Shown: positions 1-11,407, counted from the first letter of the stretch. The stretch is 64,000 nt of DNA from Hofstenia miamia (GCA_004352715.1 SCFE01000044.1:1745236-1809235); one strand, 5' to 3'. A program made the numbers and translations. Notes: a model not told the origin generated them from the sequence alone.

Positions 1-613
1 TACTTAAATTCCACTGGGAATACAATTAATTAAATTATGATTCTAAAATTATTGATTGTTCATTAGCAGATTAAAATTCTATATATTAATGTTCATTTTG
101 ACTATTTTTGGCACATAGATTTATAATTAACAATATGACTTAAAATCATTATTTACTGATTGTGATTCTTACAATGAATTCGTCTTATTTCGAGATAGCT
201 GTCAAATACCCACATTTTGAATATATTTTGTGCAATAAAGCAGTGCACACCGGATTATTCCGGTCTAAATTCAGATTTTAGAACCGGTTTTCACTGTATG
301 CTAGGGTTCCGCCAAACTAGAATTTCTAGAACCTTGTCCCAATCTCATCTCATTACTAATTCCACTGATGTATTTCATGCCAGGTTTCAGTTGCACCATG
401 GAATTTTATGCGCACGTAGCATCCTAAATGTAGTATATTAAGATATCGCACATTTACAAATACATGAAGATCTAACTATCTAATATTTTATTAATTTATA
501 TTATTAAGGAGGGTAGGGAGACAGATAGAGTTAATTTTACCCAATACCATCCAATGTTTGGGCTTCCGCATTTTATTTTTCGACCCTTGGTATTTCTGTT
601 TTAGTAGAATACT
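1..613. other. AT-rich sequence without a recognisable gene
   Basis: A 74-codon open frame lies at 217-441, but it has no recognisable motif and no splice context. I see no repeat with clear ends here. Confidence 0.5.
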
Positions 614-1383
614 GTTATCAGCAGGGCTGGGATTTTAGGTGATAATAAATTGTCGATTTCGATACTAAAAAGTTGCTATAAAACTACCGAAAAAGGTGGT
701 TAAACGTTGCTTAAAATTATAGTGATACATTACGATTACAAAATGTTTGTTTCTGAATTGATTGTTCAGTTACACAAAGTCGATTATCTCTTAACATAAT
801 GTTGTATCGAAATTTTTCCTCTCAATTTCACAAGAAACAATAGGGGTTGTACTCCCAATAGCAATTTCCACCGAATTCCAAGTTGATACATGAGTGTTGC
901 CAACGACTTCATGCTTGCCTCATTCACCATCCGTATTTCACTCAATCCAATATTTTTATCCAAATCATTTCGAAGTTTTTCTTAGCCGCATTGAATTGAT
1001 GGGTTATGCATACTTTCACATGATCCAAAATTTCCAGGATACCTGACTTCGAAGATTTTTGCAATTCTTTGATTGTTTATAAAAAGGGACGATCATTTCC
1101 GACTAGACAAGCCAGTTAAGACACAAGCTTCGATTTCTGTTTCAATAATTTTCATAACTTTTTACCCAGGGAGCATTTCTAATACAACATCCAAATGATC
1201 ATGATAAAAAATGGCAGCATCAAGTCAGGTACCCCACCGACTAATAATTGGTGAACAAAAGAAAATAAATAGTTGGTAACAAGATCAAATTTTCAATAAA
1301 GTTGTTTATTTTGAAAATTGTCAGTTTAGGTATTAAACAGTTGCTTAAGGTGCTTAAAATATTATCCCAGCCCTGGTTATCAG
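614..1383. mobile_element. Non-autonomous hAT-type element with perfect 8-bp TSD
   Basis: The element runs from 622 to 1375 (754 bp). It begins CAGGGCTGGGAT and ends ATCCCAGCCCTG, so the outer 12 bases are exact inverted repeats; the next bases match imperfectly. The 8-bp GTTATCAG stands directly before it (614-621) and directly after it (1376-1383), which is the target-site duplication length of hAT transposons. No intact transposase frame lies inside. The minus strand of 830-1180 reads as broken protein that may be eroded transposase, but I cannot prove it. The intact duplication suggests the insertion is fairly young compared with the broken genes next to it. Confidence 0.88.
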
Positions 1384-1584
1384 TAGAGCCCGAAAAAAGC
1401 AGAAAAAAGCAGAATTTTATAAATTAAAGCATATTTTTAGGAATCTGTTTTTTCTAAAATAAATATCACTGTAAATTAATTCTTTGTTTACTTAACCAAC
1501 CCAATATCGTAACATGAACATGAGTGTTCTCTGATTGTTTGTTTTTGACAAGCAGTAGGGCGCTATTTATTGAAAAAACACAAC

Positions 1585-2164
1585 TTCCCCTACCCCCAGA
1601 ACCTGTGACAACCCGTTGGGGTACATATCTGGAAGCAGTCAAGTAGTACCATGCGAAACACTTCAATAAAGTGACAGATTTTGTAAAAACTCTAGATGAT
1701 GAAAATGGAAACAAAGCAATTGATGAATTAAACGCTATTCTTGAAAAGCCTGAATTACCAACCCAATTGGCCCAAATGGTAAGCAGTTATTTCCTTCTGG
1801 TAATGGCAATAAAAACCATCGAGTCTTCCAAAATGTCCTTGTCAAAGCAGATGGAAATTCTGGACTCTGCGTTTGAGAAAAACTCCCAAACGGGAAGGCT
1901 AAAGACAAAATTGATCAAATATGTAGGTAGAATCCTGGATTAAAGGCAATGAGAGCAGTGAACTCTGTCTTGTCAGGTGCTGAATATTCAGGAGATGATT
2001 TTAGCCCCGCAAATATTCTTGCGCTAAAGTATGCCCCCTTGTCAAGTGCTTGTGTGGAGCGCAGTTTCAGCACATACCGAGACCTTCTTACAAGTAGCCG
2101 GTGTAGTCTCAAGGAAGACCATTTGCGAAAACATTTGTTTATTAACATTAACAAATCTATTTAA
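1585..2164 (+). pseudogene. hAT transposase C-terminal half, broken
   Basis: Conceptual translation near 1600-1660 gives TRWGTYLEA followed by AKHFNKV, the conserved Arg-Trp block typical of one branch of hAT transposases. The frame then runs to 1943. After a frameshift near 1920 it resumes at 1949-2164 with KYAPLSSACVERSFS and later LRKHLFININ, which matches the hAT C-terminal dimerisation region. There is one in-frame stop near 1650 plus the frameshift, so it cannot make a full transposase. The N-terminal zinc finger and the first catalytic Asp region are missing. It is followed within 150 bp by a LINE fragment. I see no clear terminal inverted repeats belonging to this copy. Confidence 0.8.
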
Positions 2165-2304
2165 TTGATTTTGGACCATGTTTTTTTGAAAAAGCAGAAA
2201 AAAGATTTTTCTGTGATTGCGAGCATATTTTTTCAAAAATAAAAAGCAGAAAACCCGAGATCTATTTATCAGTTTTAAATCAGAACGTGTTTCAATACTA
2301 CCAT

Positions 2305-3330
2305 ATACTTGGCATTTGATAAGGTGCCCCACTCCATCTTAATTAGTAAATTGACCAAATTAACGATAAACTAAAACATTATTAATTGGATAAAAGATTT
2401 TCTATCAAATAGAATCCAAAAAGTAAACATTGAGGGTGTACAATTTATGCCTCCCGAATTGACTTCAGGAGTTCTCCAGGGTTCTGTTTTGGGACCTATA
2501 TTATTCTTGCTGTTTATAAATGACATATCTGATTCTCTCAAATACTGTACAATAAGACTTTTTGCAGATGATATAATTGCCTACATGGAGATTAACAGTA
2601 AAATAGAAAAAGACACTTTCAAGAAGACTTAGATAAATTGACAGAATAGGCGAATGCGAACCAAATGGTATTTAATGAAGATATATGTCACTTAACATTT
2701 TATGTCAATAGTCAAAGTAATAATGCTAATTAAAATGCCAAATATACTTTATGCAAGACACTGTTGAAGTGTAAAAATTATTTCAAATACTTAGGTGTCA
2801 CTTTTAGCAATGATTTCAAATAGATATAAATAATATTACATAAAATACATATCAACAGTTAGAAATGATGAAAAATGTTTTGCTCAAAGCCCCGCTCAAG
2901 GTAAAGCTTATTGCATACCTAACATTATGCCGACCCATTTTGAGATATGCAGCTGAAATCGGGGATCCTTATTTGCAAAAACATGTTGAACAGTTGGAAA
3001 AAGTTCAAAGACGAACAATTAGGTTTATTTGTAGTATCAGAGGACGAACAGAAAGCGTTTCCATCAAAAGAAAAGACTTAAACTTATAATGATTAAAAGA
3101 TCGCAGGAGAATATCTCGTTGTAAACTGATGCAGGATATATTGACCAATGATGTGCACTCATCTATTGCTCAAAACTTTATGAAATTAAATCCCTTTGAT
3201 TATTCTTATAACACCAGATCTGTATCAGAAAATTTACCATTATCACAATTTGCGATTCGTAATTTTGTTCATCATTGTTTTACTCACAGGACCTCACGAG
3301 ATCTGCGTTCGACAAACTATGAAAATTAGG
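2305..3330 (+). pseudogene. Non-LTR retrotransposon reverse transcriptase fragment
   Basis: The remnant starts inside the reverse transcriptase palm, at AFDKVPHSIL (about 2311-2340). It continues with GVLQGSVLGPILF (about 2468-2506) and the catalytic FADD box (about 2559-2570). The later part, 2865-3089, encodes a LINE thumb-like stretch with LEKVQRRTIRFI, and 3090-3330 carries the typical NTRS-like end region. Stops occur near 2369 and 2630 and at least two frameshifts are needed, so it is dead. The upstream endonuclease and first RT blocks are absent, consistent with 5' truncation. The family looks Jockey/CR1-like, but I cannot assign the clade. Confidence 0.85.
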
Positions 3331-4514
3331 CAATATTGATGGCCTTCACTTCCACAAAAATGGGGTCTAAAGGTTTCAAAAGAGAACTAGAACATCCTGT
3401 AATCCATTATAAAAATTATTTAAAGTGAATAATGTAATAAAACAGACACCACTATCTCTCTATAATTGGATTTGCTGTACACTAAGGACCGCTCCTCCGA
3501 AAACCAGCCAGTTTAAAATCTTTTTACATACTATTTATTGCAGTTGGCAAGTGAGGCAAACTTTAAGATGTTGTGATACTTGTTTTTAAGTAAGGTGTAT
3601 TTGATTTAATCCTTAATAAATTTTTTAATTGGAAATAAAAGACTAAGTATGACAAAGTCCTTATGGTGATCATATTGGAAGATCTCCTATACTGAAAAAT
3701 ATTGCTAATTTTCTAGTTGTTAAAATTATTTATAAAGATGAAGACTAAAATCGACAATTAAACGATTTTAAATTTTAGTACCGGTAATTATTATCAATGT
3801 GTACATAAAGCGTATTTCTCTACATTAAAGAGTGACAATATGAGGTATGCATGGATCCGAACCCTACCCGATCGGAATATTTATTACCCGAACCCGACCC
3901 TGACATTATTTTTCACTGTCCAATCCAATGATCATTAACATCAATCACTTCCTGATAGGGATTACTTAACGTCTTGGATCATTTTCAAATCTAGCGGTCT
4001 GGTTCAATCTGGTACCCGATTTCACTCTCTAGCCTACATATCCTTTGCAAAATTTGTTTACATAGACTTACAGTGTTGATTGCATAAGCAGTTTTCTCAT
4101 GCTCATGATAATTAAAGTAATAAATCACTTTGTAAATGTTTTAAATTACTTTACAATCATAAAAGCAGTGCCTGGTGTGTTTATTCACACTATGAGTAAC
4201 TCTTTAGCCAAAAACATAGAATTAGCGGTGCAATTTGTCTTTGTATTCTCTTAATAAATTGCATGGCGCAAATTATTTAACCTTAAAATGTCTATGCTCT
4301 TTTAAATGAACAGGCCGATTTTCGCACCTTCTCAAACAATTATCTCTAAACATATTAAGTAATTTGAGATTCGTGGGCTATTGGCACATCTATTGGTGAA
4401 TGTGCTCCCATGTAATCCTGAAAATGTATGTTGATGGGTTTCTGTAACACTAACGCGATGCGGACTGCATTATTTATTAACCAAGTATTTTTATAATATC
4501 CTTAACATCAACAA
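3331..4514. other. No gene seen; possible eroded MITE
   Basis: I found no coding signal. Around 3850-4020 the words ACCCGA and GAACCCGACCC recur, as in many decayed hAT-type MITEs, but I could not define ends or a duplication. Confidence 0.4.
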
Positions 4515-5564
4515 TCATATATATATATATATATATATATNNNNNNNNNNNNNNNNNNNNNNNNNNNNNNNNNNNNNNNNNNNNNNNNNNNNNNNNNNNN
4601 NNNNNNNNNNNNNNNNNNNNNNNNNNNNNNNNNNNNNNNNNNNNNNNNNNNNNNNNNNNNNNNNNNNNNNNNNNNNNNNNNNNNNNNNNNNNNNNNNNNN
4701 NNNNNNNNNNNNNNNNNNNNNNNNNNNNNNNNNNNNNNNNNNNNNNNNNNNNNNNNNNNNNNNNNNNNNNNNNNNNNNNNNNNNNNNNNNNNNNNNNNNN
4801 NNNNNNNNNNNNNNNNNNNNNNNNNNNNNNNNNNNNNNNNNNNNNNNNNNNNNNNNNNNNNNNNNNNNNNNNNNNNNNNNNNNNNNNNNNNNNNNNNNNN
4901 NNNNNNNNNNNNNNNNNNNNNNNNNNNNNNNNNNNNNNNNNNNNNNNNNNNNNNNNNNNNNNNNNNNNNNNNNNNNNNNNNNNNNNNNNNNNNNNNNNNN
5001 NNNNNNNNNNNNNNNNNNNNNNNNNNNNNNNNNNNNNNNNNNNNNNNNNNNNNNNNNNNNNNNNNNNNNNNNNNNNNNNNNNNNNNNNNNNNNNNNNNNN
5101 NNNNNNNNNNNNNNNNNNNNNNNNNNNNNNNNNNNNNNNNNNNNNNNNNNNNNNNNNNNNNNNNNNNNNNNNNNNNNNNNNNNNNNNNNNNNNNNNNNNN
5201 NNNNNNNNNNNNNNNNNNNNNNNNNNNNNNNNNNNNNNNNNNNNNNNNNNNNNNNNNNNNNNNNNNNNNNNNNNNNNNNNNNNNNNNNNNNNNNNNNNNN
5301 NNNNNNNNNNNNNNNNNNNNNNNNNNNNNNNNNNNNNNNNNNNNNNNNNNNNNNNNNNNNNNNNNNNNNNNNNNNNNNNNNNNNNNNNNNNNNNNNNNNN
5401 NNNNNNNNNNNNNNNNNNNNNNNNNNNNNNNNNNNNNNNNNNNNNNNNNNNNNNNNNNNNNNNNNNNNNNNNNNNNNNNNNNNNNNNNNNNNNNNNNNNN
5501 NNNNNNNNNNNNNNNNNNNNNNNNNNNNNNNNNNNNNNNNGTATATATATATATATATATATAT
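4515..5564. other. Assembly gap of exactly 1000 N inside an AT microsatellite
   Basis: N runs from 4541 to 5540, exactly 1000 bases, which usually marks a gap of unknown size. Both edges are (AT)n tracts (4517-4540 and 5541-5564), so the assembly most likely broke in the repeat. An apparent 364-codon frame across it is an artefact. Confidence 0.97.
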
Positions 5565-5731
5565 GTATCAATTGAATTTTAGCTGCTGAGATATGAACAT
5601 ATTGCCGAGTACGATGTTATTAAATTGCTTTTGAAAAGTAAGTAATGAATCAAATGTATTTGAAATTGTCCACTTAATCTATTTCAGTATCATCAAAATT
5701 TATGCTAAAAATAATTTTTTGAATTGGCTTT

Positions 5732-6110
5732 TCATTTTATAATATAAAATTGAGTTTTGGTAGGATTAACAAGCAATTTTAGTGAGGCAAAGTAGTGAGA
5801 TACTTGAGTACAATTATCTTCAATTATTTTGATTGCATTTTCATATTTATTTGTTAGGAGCTTATTGAAAAATATTAAGTGATTAATTTGAAATTGAATG
5901 GCTATAGGAAATATGTTTTCATCAGATAAGTTTTGATAATTGACTCTCTTATTTTGTAAAATCCATTTTAGGCATTTTCTTTGAAAATTTTCAAACAATG
6001 AAAATTGACTGCGTGAAGGCCACTAACATGCATACGTTATTGTTGGTAAAATGCAGCTTATCTTAACATAGGATGGTGTCGACCAAGGAACATTTCTCTT
6101 AATATAAAAT
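5732..6110 (-). pseudogene. LINE reverse transcriptase C-terminal fragment
   Basis: On the minus strand, 5998 to 5732 encodes FENFQRKCLKWIL followed by IAIQFQINHLIFFNKLL. This is the usual layout of the region after the RT domain in Jockey/CR1-type LINEs (FERFQRRAL.. then L.L..RR...L..L.K). Upstream, 6110-6000 reads as a broken frame with WSTPSYVK and LPTITYACML, matching the PSYVK and LPILTYAC pattern just before that motif. At least one frameshift separates the two parts. The catalytic RT core is missing, so this is only a fragment. Confidence 0.7.
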
Positions 6111-6119
6111 AAAGTTCTT

Positions 6120-6355
6120 ACAGATTTATATATATATATATAAATGGATATGGATATGGATATTTATGTGTGTTTGTGTACTTCGGACTTTTCGTATGAC
6201 ATTGGATTTCGATAGTAAAGTTCTGAACAATTCTAATTATGCTTTTCAGTTATTACCGTAGTTAATATTTGCAAATATTCCGCATTTCGTAATCATTAAA
6301 ATTTTCTTTTTTTCTTTTTTAAGTTTTATATTTTTGTTTTATGGAATTTTTAATG
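6120..6355. repeat. Short TA and GGATAT simple repeats
   Basis: A TA tract at about 6127-6141 is followed by three copies of GGATAT, and a T-rich run lies at about 6300-6345. No gene is seen. Confidence 0.6.
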
Positions 6356-6842
6356 GAATCGAATAGAAATGAGCGCGGTACAGGTCTTGTAAAATTATTT
6401 CCACGGCAGAGAAAAAATCTCCCTGCAAACCACCGCAATAAATGAAATTTGACTGCTGTATGCCGCAACGAAATCGATTTTTATTTTAGTAAGAAAAGAT
6501 AGATATTTCTGAATTGTTTTTTAGGCTTATGGATCATCCGTAGAAAGACCATTTCTCAGATATGTTGTCAATTCGTCCAATTTTGTTCTAGTAGTATCCA
6601 ATTTTCCATGAAATATGCAAAAATTACAATTAATATTTTGTAAGTTAAATCTATTAATTTTGCTTCAGAAACAGTTTTAAATCTTAAAACAAAACACATT
6701 GTCTGTATAACTTTTATGCCACCGCAAGCTGTTTTATTATTTCTAACGTTAACCACCACATTCGTGTAAATTGCTACCGCGGTGTAACGCACCACGGCAT
6801 ACCGCCGTATTAGCGCACCGCACTCTCATTTCTAGATTCTAA
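6356..6842. mobile_element. Non-autonomous hAT-type element (TAGAAATGAG ends)
   Basis: The element spans 6364-6834 (471 bp). It starts TAGAAATGAG and ends CTCATTTCTA, an exact 10-bp inverted repeat, and GCGGT words extend the similarity inward on both sides. The ends resemble the Ac-like hAT pattern TAGGGATGAA. The flanking octamers GAATCGAA (6356-6363) and GATTCTAA (6835-6842) match at six of eight positions, compatible with an aged target duplication. The 75-codon minus-strand frame inside (6568-6795) shows no transposase motif. Confidence 0.65.
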
Positions 6843-8807
6843 GAAAAGATGTCATTTTTCAGGAAAGCAAAATAGGTAGCCATTTAAAGACTTCGAAAGG
6901 TGTAAATTTCTTTAATGGAAAAACCAAGTTTTAATCCCGTTTTTAATCTATTCATTAAATTCAATGTATTTTATAAATGTATTTTATCTACTTAATTAAA
7001 ATGTTCATGTTTCCTCAAAATTGAAAATGGTTTACTTTAATTCAAGGTGTCATCAATTGATTTGCTGCTAAAAACAGGCGATTGTATTTTGTGTAAATAT
7101 ACTTTTGTTCAAAAAACTTTTAGTTTATAATTTTTTTCTGTAAAAATGGGTGTCAGCCTCCCTATATTAGAAATCCTAAACACTCCTCTGAAATGCGCCT
7201 ATATATAACCGAATTTTTGCGATGGTTAAACATGCGAAATACTCTCAAGGATAGAATCATCGAGTATTCTTAAAGAGTGAAATATCCAGTGTAACAAGAT
7301 ACATCTTTAAAGTATGTAAAACGTTTTAAGGCGTTCTTATCGTACACTAGTGTATTTTTTCTTCTTGAATTATTTTTTTTCTCTTCAATTGTTGTTTCAG
7401 TTTATTTCGTTGAAAAGTATAGTTAATTAAGAACTAATTTAGGAAAGAGCTAATATCCTGTGATATCAATTACCAAACGAATAGTTGATTAGTTACAGAA
7501 TTTGAAAGTCTAACTTAAAGCATTCGGTATTAAAGAATTTTTAATTTCCTTTTAAAATTTAACAAGAGCATGAATTTAATGTCATAGGATTTCTTAAATA
7601 TAAATGTTTTAGACTTTGATTTTAGAAAATTTTAATATTTTCAATTGTCATAAATTTATCAATTTACACATTTTCTATTGTAATACAAATTCAGATAAGC
7701 AATTTCAAAACCTTTTCTCCAATGTTTCATTTTGCAATTGAAGAAGCGCTTCGCGATTTCTTTGTCTGAATTCCCTTTGATATTTACGTGGGTGTGCAAC
7801 ATACACTTGTGTTGTTTTAACTCTACAGGCAAATATCACTTGGATAATACCAGGCTTCACCAGGTTGAACTGGGTTGGTCACAGCATTTCTTTAAGATGG
7901 GATGGGTCGATTAATTAATGGGATTAGAAATATAGCAAACGATTGGAAAAACCTTTTTTGTAATAAAAAGTTGGATGAAAAGAGCAGTAATAAGTTTTTT
8001 ACAAACTAAGTTTTAGTATAATTGCCGAGCTCAATAACATTTTTTATTTATTCATTTGATTCCACGTGTTTGACCAAACTGACTATGGAAATTTTATAAT
8101 TCGGTGAATAAGGCCAAGCGTAATATACGATTTTACTATTATAAGGATGATAAAAATTACGTTGTCGTAGCCTCTTCCATTACATGCCTTTAACATATGT
8201 CATTTGCCGGCATTTTTTTAATGCAAATGTCTTTTTTACCAACCCGCGTTATTATTTAGTTACCAGATCTTCCACCCAGTTGAAATCGAATGCGATGTTT
8301 ATTCTCTACTGATTTTAAATAGGAGCAGTGAAGGGTTAAGTTATTTTAACTCTCATAAATAGTTTCTTATCAACTGTAACTAAATTTAGGTTTTCTAATT
8401 CACTCTTTCTGTCCAGCACTAATTGTCTTCGACGTGTTTTATTGTCTCATACGTAAGTTTTCCTTAACAGGCATGTAATTTAATCACCCACTAAAGTGGA
8501 AATCGCGTAGGAAACCAGTCTTCATCTTAAACTACGCTTTAAACCATATTTACTTGTGACATATTGGGATCCCAGCAAATGTTTATTTCTAGAATCTGAC
8601 AATTCCCTTCACGCTGCATACGAAAATTAACCAATGTATTGAAAATCTGATAAACTGTTTCACGCTTTGAATTTTCTAGTATGATTCGGTTCTGAACTAT
8701 CACGATTTAGAAGGTATTATTTAGATACACAAATAAGGTAAAAATATGAGTTTAGTATATATTAAATATTGCTAGAAAAGTTAGTTATGTTCTGCTGTGT
8801 AACAGCG
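6843..8807. other. AT-rich sequence, no gene recognised
   Basis: Several short frames occur, the longest being 60 codons at 7732-7914. None has a known motif or a convincing splice context. I saw no clear repeat boundaries. Confidence 0.45.
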
Positions 8808-9162
8808 GGTCTAGATTAGACAATTAATTGTTTATGTACTTAGCGCTTATCGCTTATTGCGCTTATTAAAATGCCGCTTATCGCTTATATGGCTTTTTGG
8901 GATATAGCGTTATAATGCCCTTATGAAATTCCAAAATGAAAAAAAATTGATGCACAATTGAATCGAGTTATGTGGTAGTATTAAACAGCAACTGTGTGAG
9001 GAAGATCTCGAGTGGGATGCTTGGAATTTTGAAAAAATTGGTCCCTGTTCGATTCGAACTCAAAACGTGCATATTATATGCACCTCTGTCACTTATCGCC
9101 TTTTGTATTTACGCTTATAGCAGTACTCCATGCTTATAGCAATTCGTTCTCTAGTGTAGACC
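8808..9162. mobile_element. Element bounded by imperfect 23-bp inverted repeats
   Basis: The left end GGTCTAGATTAGACAATT and the reverse complement of the right end, GGTCTACACTAGAGAACG, align at most positions over about 23 bp and continue to a shared AATTG. The inside has repeated GCTTATCGC words at both ends (about 8840-8885 and 9090-9140). I could not identify a target duplication, so the superfamily is open. It contains copy 1 of a dispersed repeat (about 8895-9100) that recurs at 38510-38710. Confidence 0.55.
8895..9100 (+). repeat. Dispersed repeat D, copy 1 (SINE-like hint)
   Basis: It shares CTTATGAAATTCCA and the following 150 bp, in the same order, with 38510-38710. This copy holds TGTTCGATTCGAAC near 9047-9060, which resembles a pol III B box (GGTTCGANTCC). 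That box is weaker in the other copy. A tRNA-derived SINE is possible but not shown. Confidence 0.55.
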
Positions 9163-9827
9163 TAAAATCTGTTGACTGTTTGCAAGCACCTATTAACTGA
9201 AACAGATAAGTCAAAATATAGAACGTGTTTGTTATTCGGCCGTAACTTTTTTATGTTCCTATTATGTTGATTTATGAATTTTCTCAAATTGTAAAAGCTT
9301 GCATCCCATGATTTTCCAGATTGATTTATTTGAACTGAAATTGGAGTTATTTATGACTTAAAATGACCTCCTTCTTATATTTCAAGTCAGGTGTGCCAAG
9401 GACTGCTCGACTTTAAATGATTTTAACCGTATTCTCTATTTGAGATAATCAGGTCCTGCTTATATATACCAATAAATAATTTGTTTTAATTCTGCACGTT
9501 TTTATATTTTGGTTGTAATTAAATGAGAAGTTTTTATGAAATATTCAAATTTTCTACGTGTAGAAGCGCATTTGGTATACACTATCTTCTTCCTATCTTC
9601 GTAAAGGATGATGAATTTCGATGTGCTGTAAATAGAGCCATCACATGTAAACTAAGGTTTTGATCAAAATATTCCCAAGAAATTTCAATTCACACACAAG
9701 AAGAGGGCAATTAAGGGCCTATCAAAATTCAAAGAAGTTTCTTAGCTTTCCTATATATGTATTTATTTATTTATTTACTTCATGCTACACTTTATACTGA
9801 TGTTAACATTAGATGCCTAAATAATGT
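9163..9827. other. No gene seen
   Basis: AT-rich sequence with a short TTTA repeat at about 9761-9778. There is no coding signal. Confidence 0.45.
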
Positions 9828-10065
9828 TCAAATTTCCCACTGGCATATATTTTTATTGAAAATAGTAATTTGATGGTATTGTGTACTTATTAGTGCCACA
9901 TCACTGATCTTGGGTGGATTCTTTTTATTACTAGTGCAAGATTTGTTTGTTATCAAGTCATTAAAATATTCTTTAATACTATTACCATAGTATCGCTTAG
10001 TTTCACCAATGTAGATCTTCATGTATATGAATAAAATTTATGCAGCTAAGCATTCTGTTATTAAG
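9828..10065 (-). pseudogene. GIY-YIG endonuclease fragment, Penelope-like element
   Basis: On the minus strand the reading is VVYLITECLA, then a stop, then KIYIGETKRYYGNSIKEYF. This reproduces the core of the GIY-YIG nuclease that ends many Penelope-like retroelements: V.Y.I.C..C, spacer, YIGET.R, then the I+EH helix. The usual His after the Glu is replaced by Phe, and the two zinc-like cysteines are only partly kept. One stop lies between the halves at about 10041. The reverse transcriptase that should stand upstream (10070-10900) was not recognised, so only the nuclease end survives. Confidence 0.6.
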
Positions 10066-10900
10066 TAAACCACTTGTTTTAAATATGAAAAAACGGTGTG
10101 ATTTTGGATGATGTTTTTTGAGTTAATATCCTGCATCAATGTATCGTAGCTTCCAGTATGTAATATTGTCAAAATTAGTTGATGTTTTTTGTTTTTATCT
10201 TTGATTTTGACATTTTTTCTTTTGACATATATTGTAGTTAGATAAAGTCATACCCTGTATTTACGTTTATGTCACAATTATTTTTAGTTTGATGAAGTTT
10301 TGAATGCTTCTATCAATTAGTGTTTGCTTTTGAACCTACAATGTGATTACGTTTGCTCATTCGACACTATATATAGACTTTGAATCATTTCTTTATAATA
10401 ATTAATGGAATTACTATAAATATGTCTTCTAAAGATGACGTCTTTGTAATAAAATGAGCTCCGATACAGAGCTCCCATTAGTTCATATTTAGCTCCTTTC
10501 TTAAGACCATTAAGACCATAATAATAATTTATGTGAGGCCTCATGGAATTCTCCACCGGTAGCATTTCTAAAGTTCAATATCGGAGGAGGTCTCTTTCTC
10601 TATGATCTTATGACGTCATTAAAAGTTAAAGTTGTGACATTTGCAATCAAATTTGCGGTTAGGATCGTGTGGCTTGTAAATTTTGTCTGTCATTTAAACC
10701 GATTTTAGAACATGCTCCAACTTTTGCGAAATCATTATGTAAATTGGAGAATTGCAATACCAATTATTATTCGAAATAGTGCGATTGTCCCTAGATTTAT
10801 TACATTTGCGCAAATCTTTTACTACCAATTAAACAAAAAAAAATAGCAGGAAAGCGGCGTGTTATCAATTTTATAGATTCATTACCTTGTAAACAATATT
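10066..10900. other. No gene recognised
   Basis: A 72-codon minus-strand frame lies at 10347-10565, upstream of the GIY-YIG remnant in the same direction. It could be decayed element sequence, but I see no reverse transcriptase motif. Confidence 0.4.
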
Positions 10901-10902
10901 GC

Positions 10903-10992
10903 ATATATATATATATNNNNNNNNNNNNNNNNNNNNNNNNNNNNNNNNNNNNNNNNNNNNNNNNNNNNNNNNNNNNNATATATATATATATA
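10903..10992. other. 61-base N gap in AT microsatellite
   Basis: N runs from 10917 to 10977 between (AT)n tracts. The odd length suggests an estimated gap, unlike the round 1000-base one. Confidence 0.95.
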
Positions 10993-11407
10993 TACAGGGT
11001 GGCCCATAAGTTTGTATACAGTTAATACAAACATTTAAATAACAAGAAATAGTGAATTAAACACAGCATAAACACACCGATGGACTACTTTCTATGGGGT
11101 GTTGTCAAAGATGATGTCTATGGCAGAAAGCCTACATCTGTTCCGGAAATGAAACAATACATAACTGATTCATTCAATCGTATCACGGAAAACAAAGAGC
11201 TGTGTTCCAAGGTATGTCGTGGTGTTGAACATCGTCTTGAAAAATGCGTTACCAATGAAGGAAAGCAATTTGAACATTTGTCTTAATCTTTGAATACATA
11301 CTGTTTGTTTTTTATGTTTTTTTGTTGTTTATGCTGTGCTTAATTCACTATTTCTTGTTATTTAAATGTTTGTATTAACTGTATACAAACTTATGGGCCA
11401 CCCTGTA
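10993..11407. mobile_element. Mariner-derived MITE with 80-bp inverted repeats
   Basis: The element spans 10995-11405 (411 bp). Its first 80 bases (10995-11074) and last 80 bases (11326-11405) are inverted copies with one mismatch that I can see. The termini are CAGGGTGGCCCATAAG. TA dinucleotides flank both sides (10993-10994 and 11406-11407), the Tc1/mariner target, although the surroundings are an AT tract, so the duplication is not independently informative. Between the arms lies a C-terminal transposase piece. The arrangement fits an internal deletion of a full mariner. Near-identical arms suggest recent origin. Confidence 0.9.
11080..11286 (+). pseudogene. Mariner transposase C-terminal fragment inside MITE
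   Basis: The 68-codon frame starts MDYFLWGVVKDDVYG and continues KPTSVPEMKQYI. This matches the mariner-type block P.DYFLWG..K..VY...P.....L, in which the Asp of the opening is the third catalytic residue. It ends with the usual short C-terminus before a stop at 11284. The first two catalytic Asp regions and the DNA-binding domain are absent, so no active enzyme can be made. Its frame is otherwise unbroken, in line with a young deletion derivative. Confidence 0.8.

Noticed and set aside
4477-5571. Apparent 364-codon minus-strand frame
   Set aside because: Almost all of it is the N gap; the rest is AT repeat.
9045-9062. tRNA gene suggested by the B-box-like word
   Set aside because: No cloverleaf arms or A box at the right distance could be drawn.
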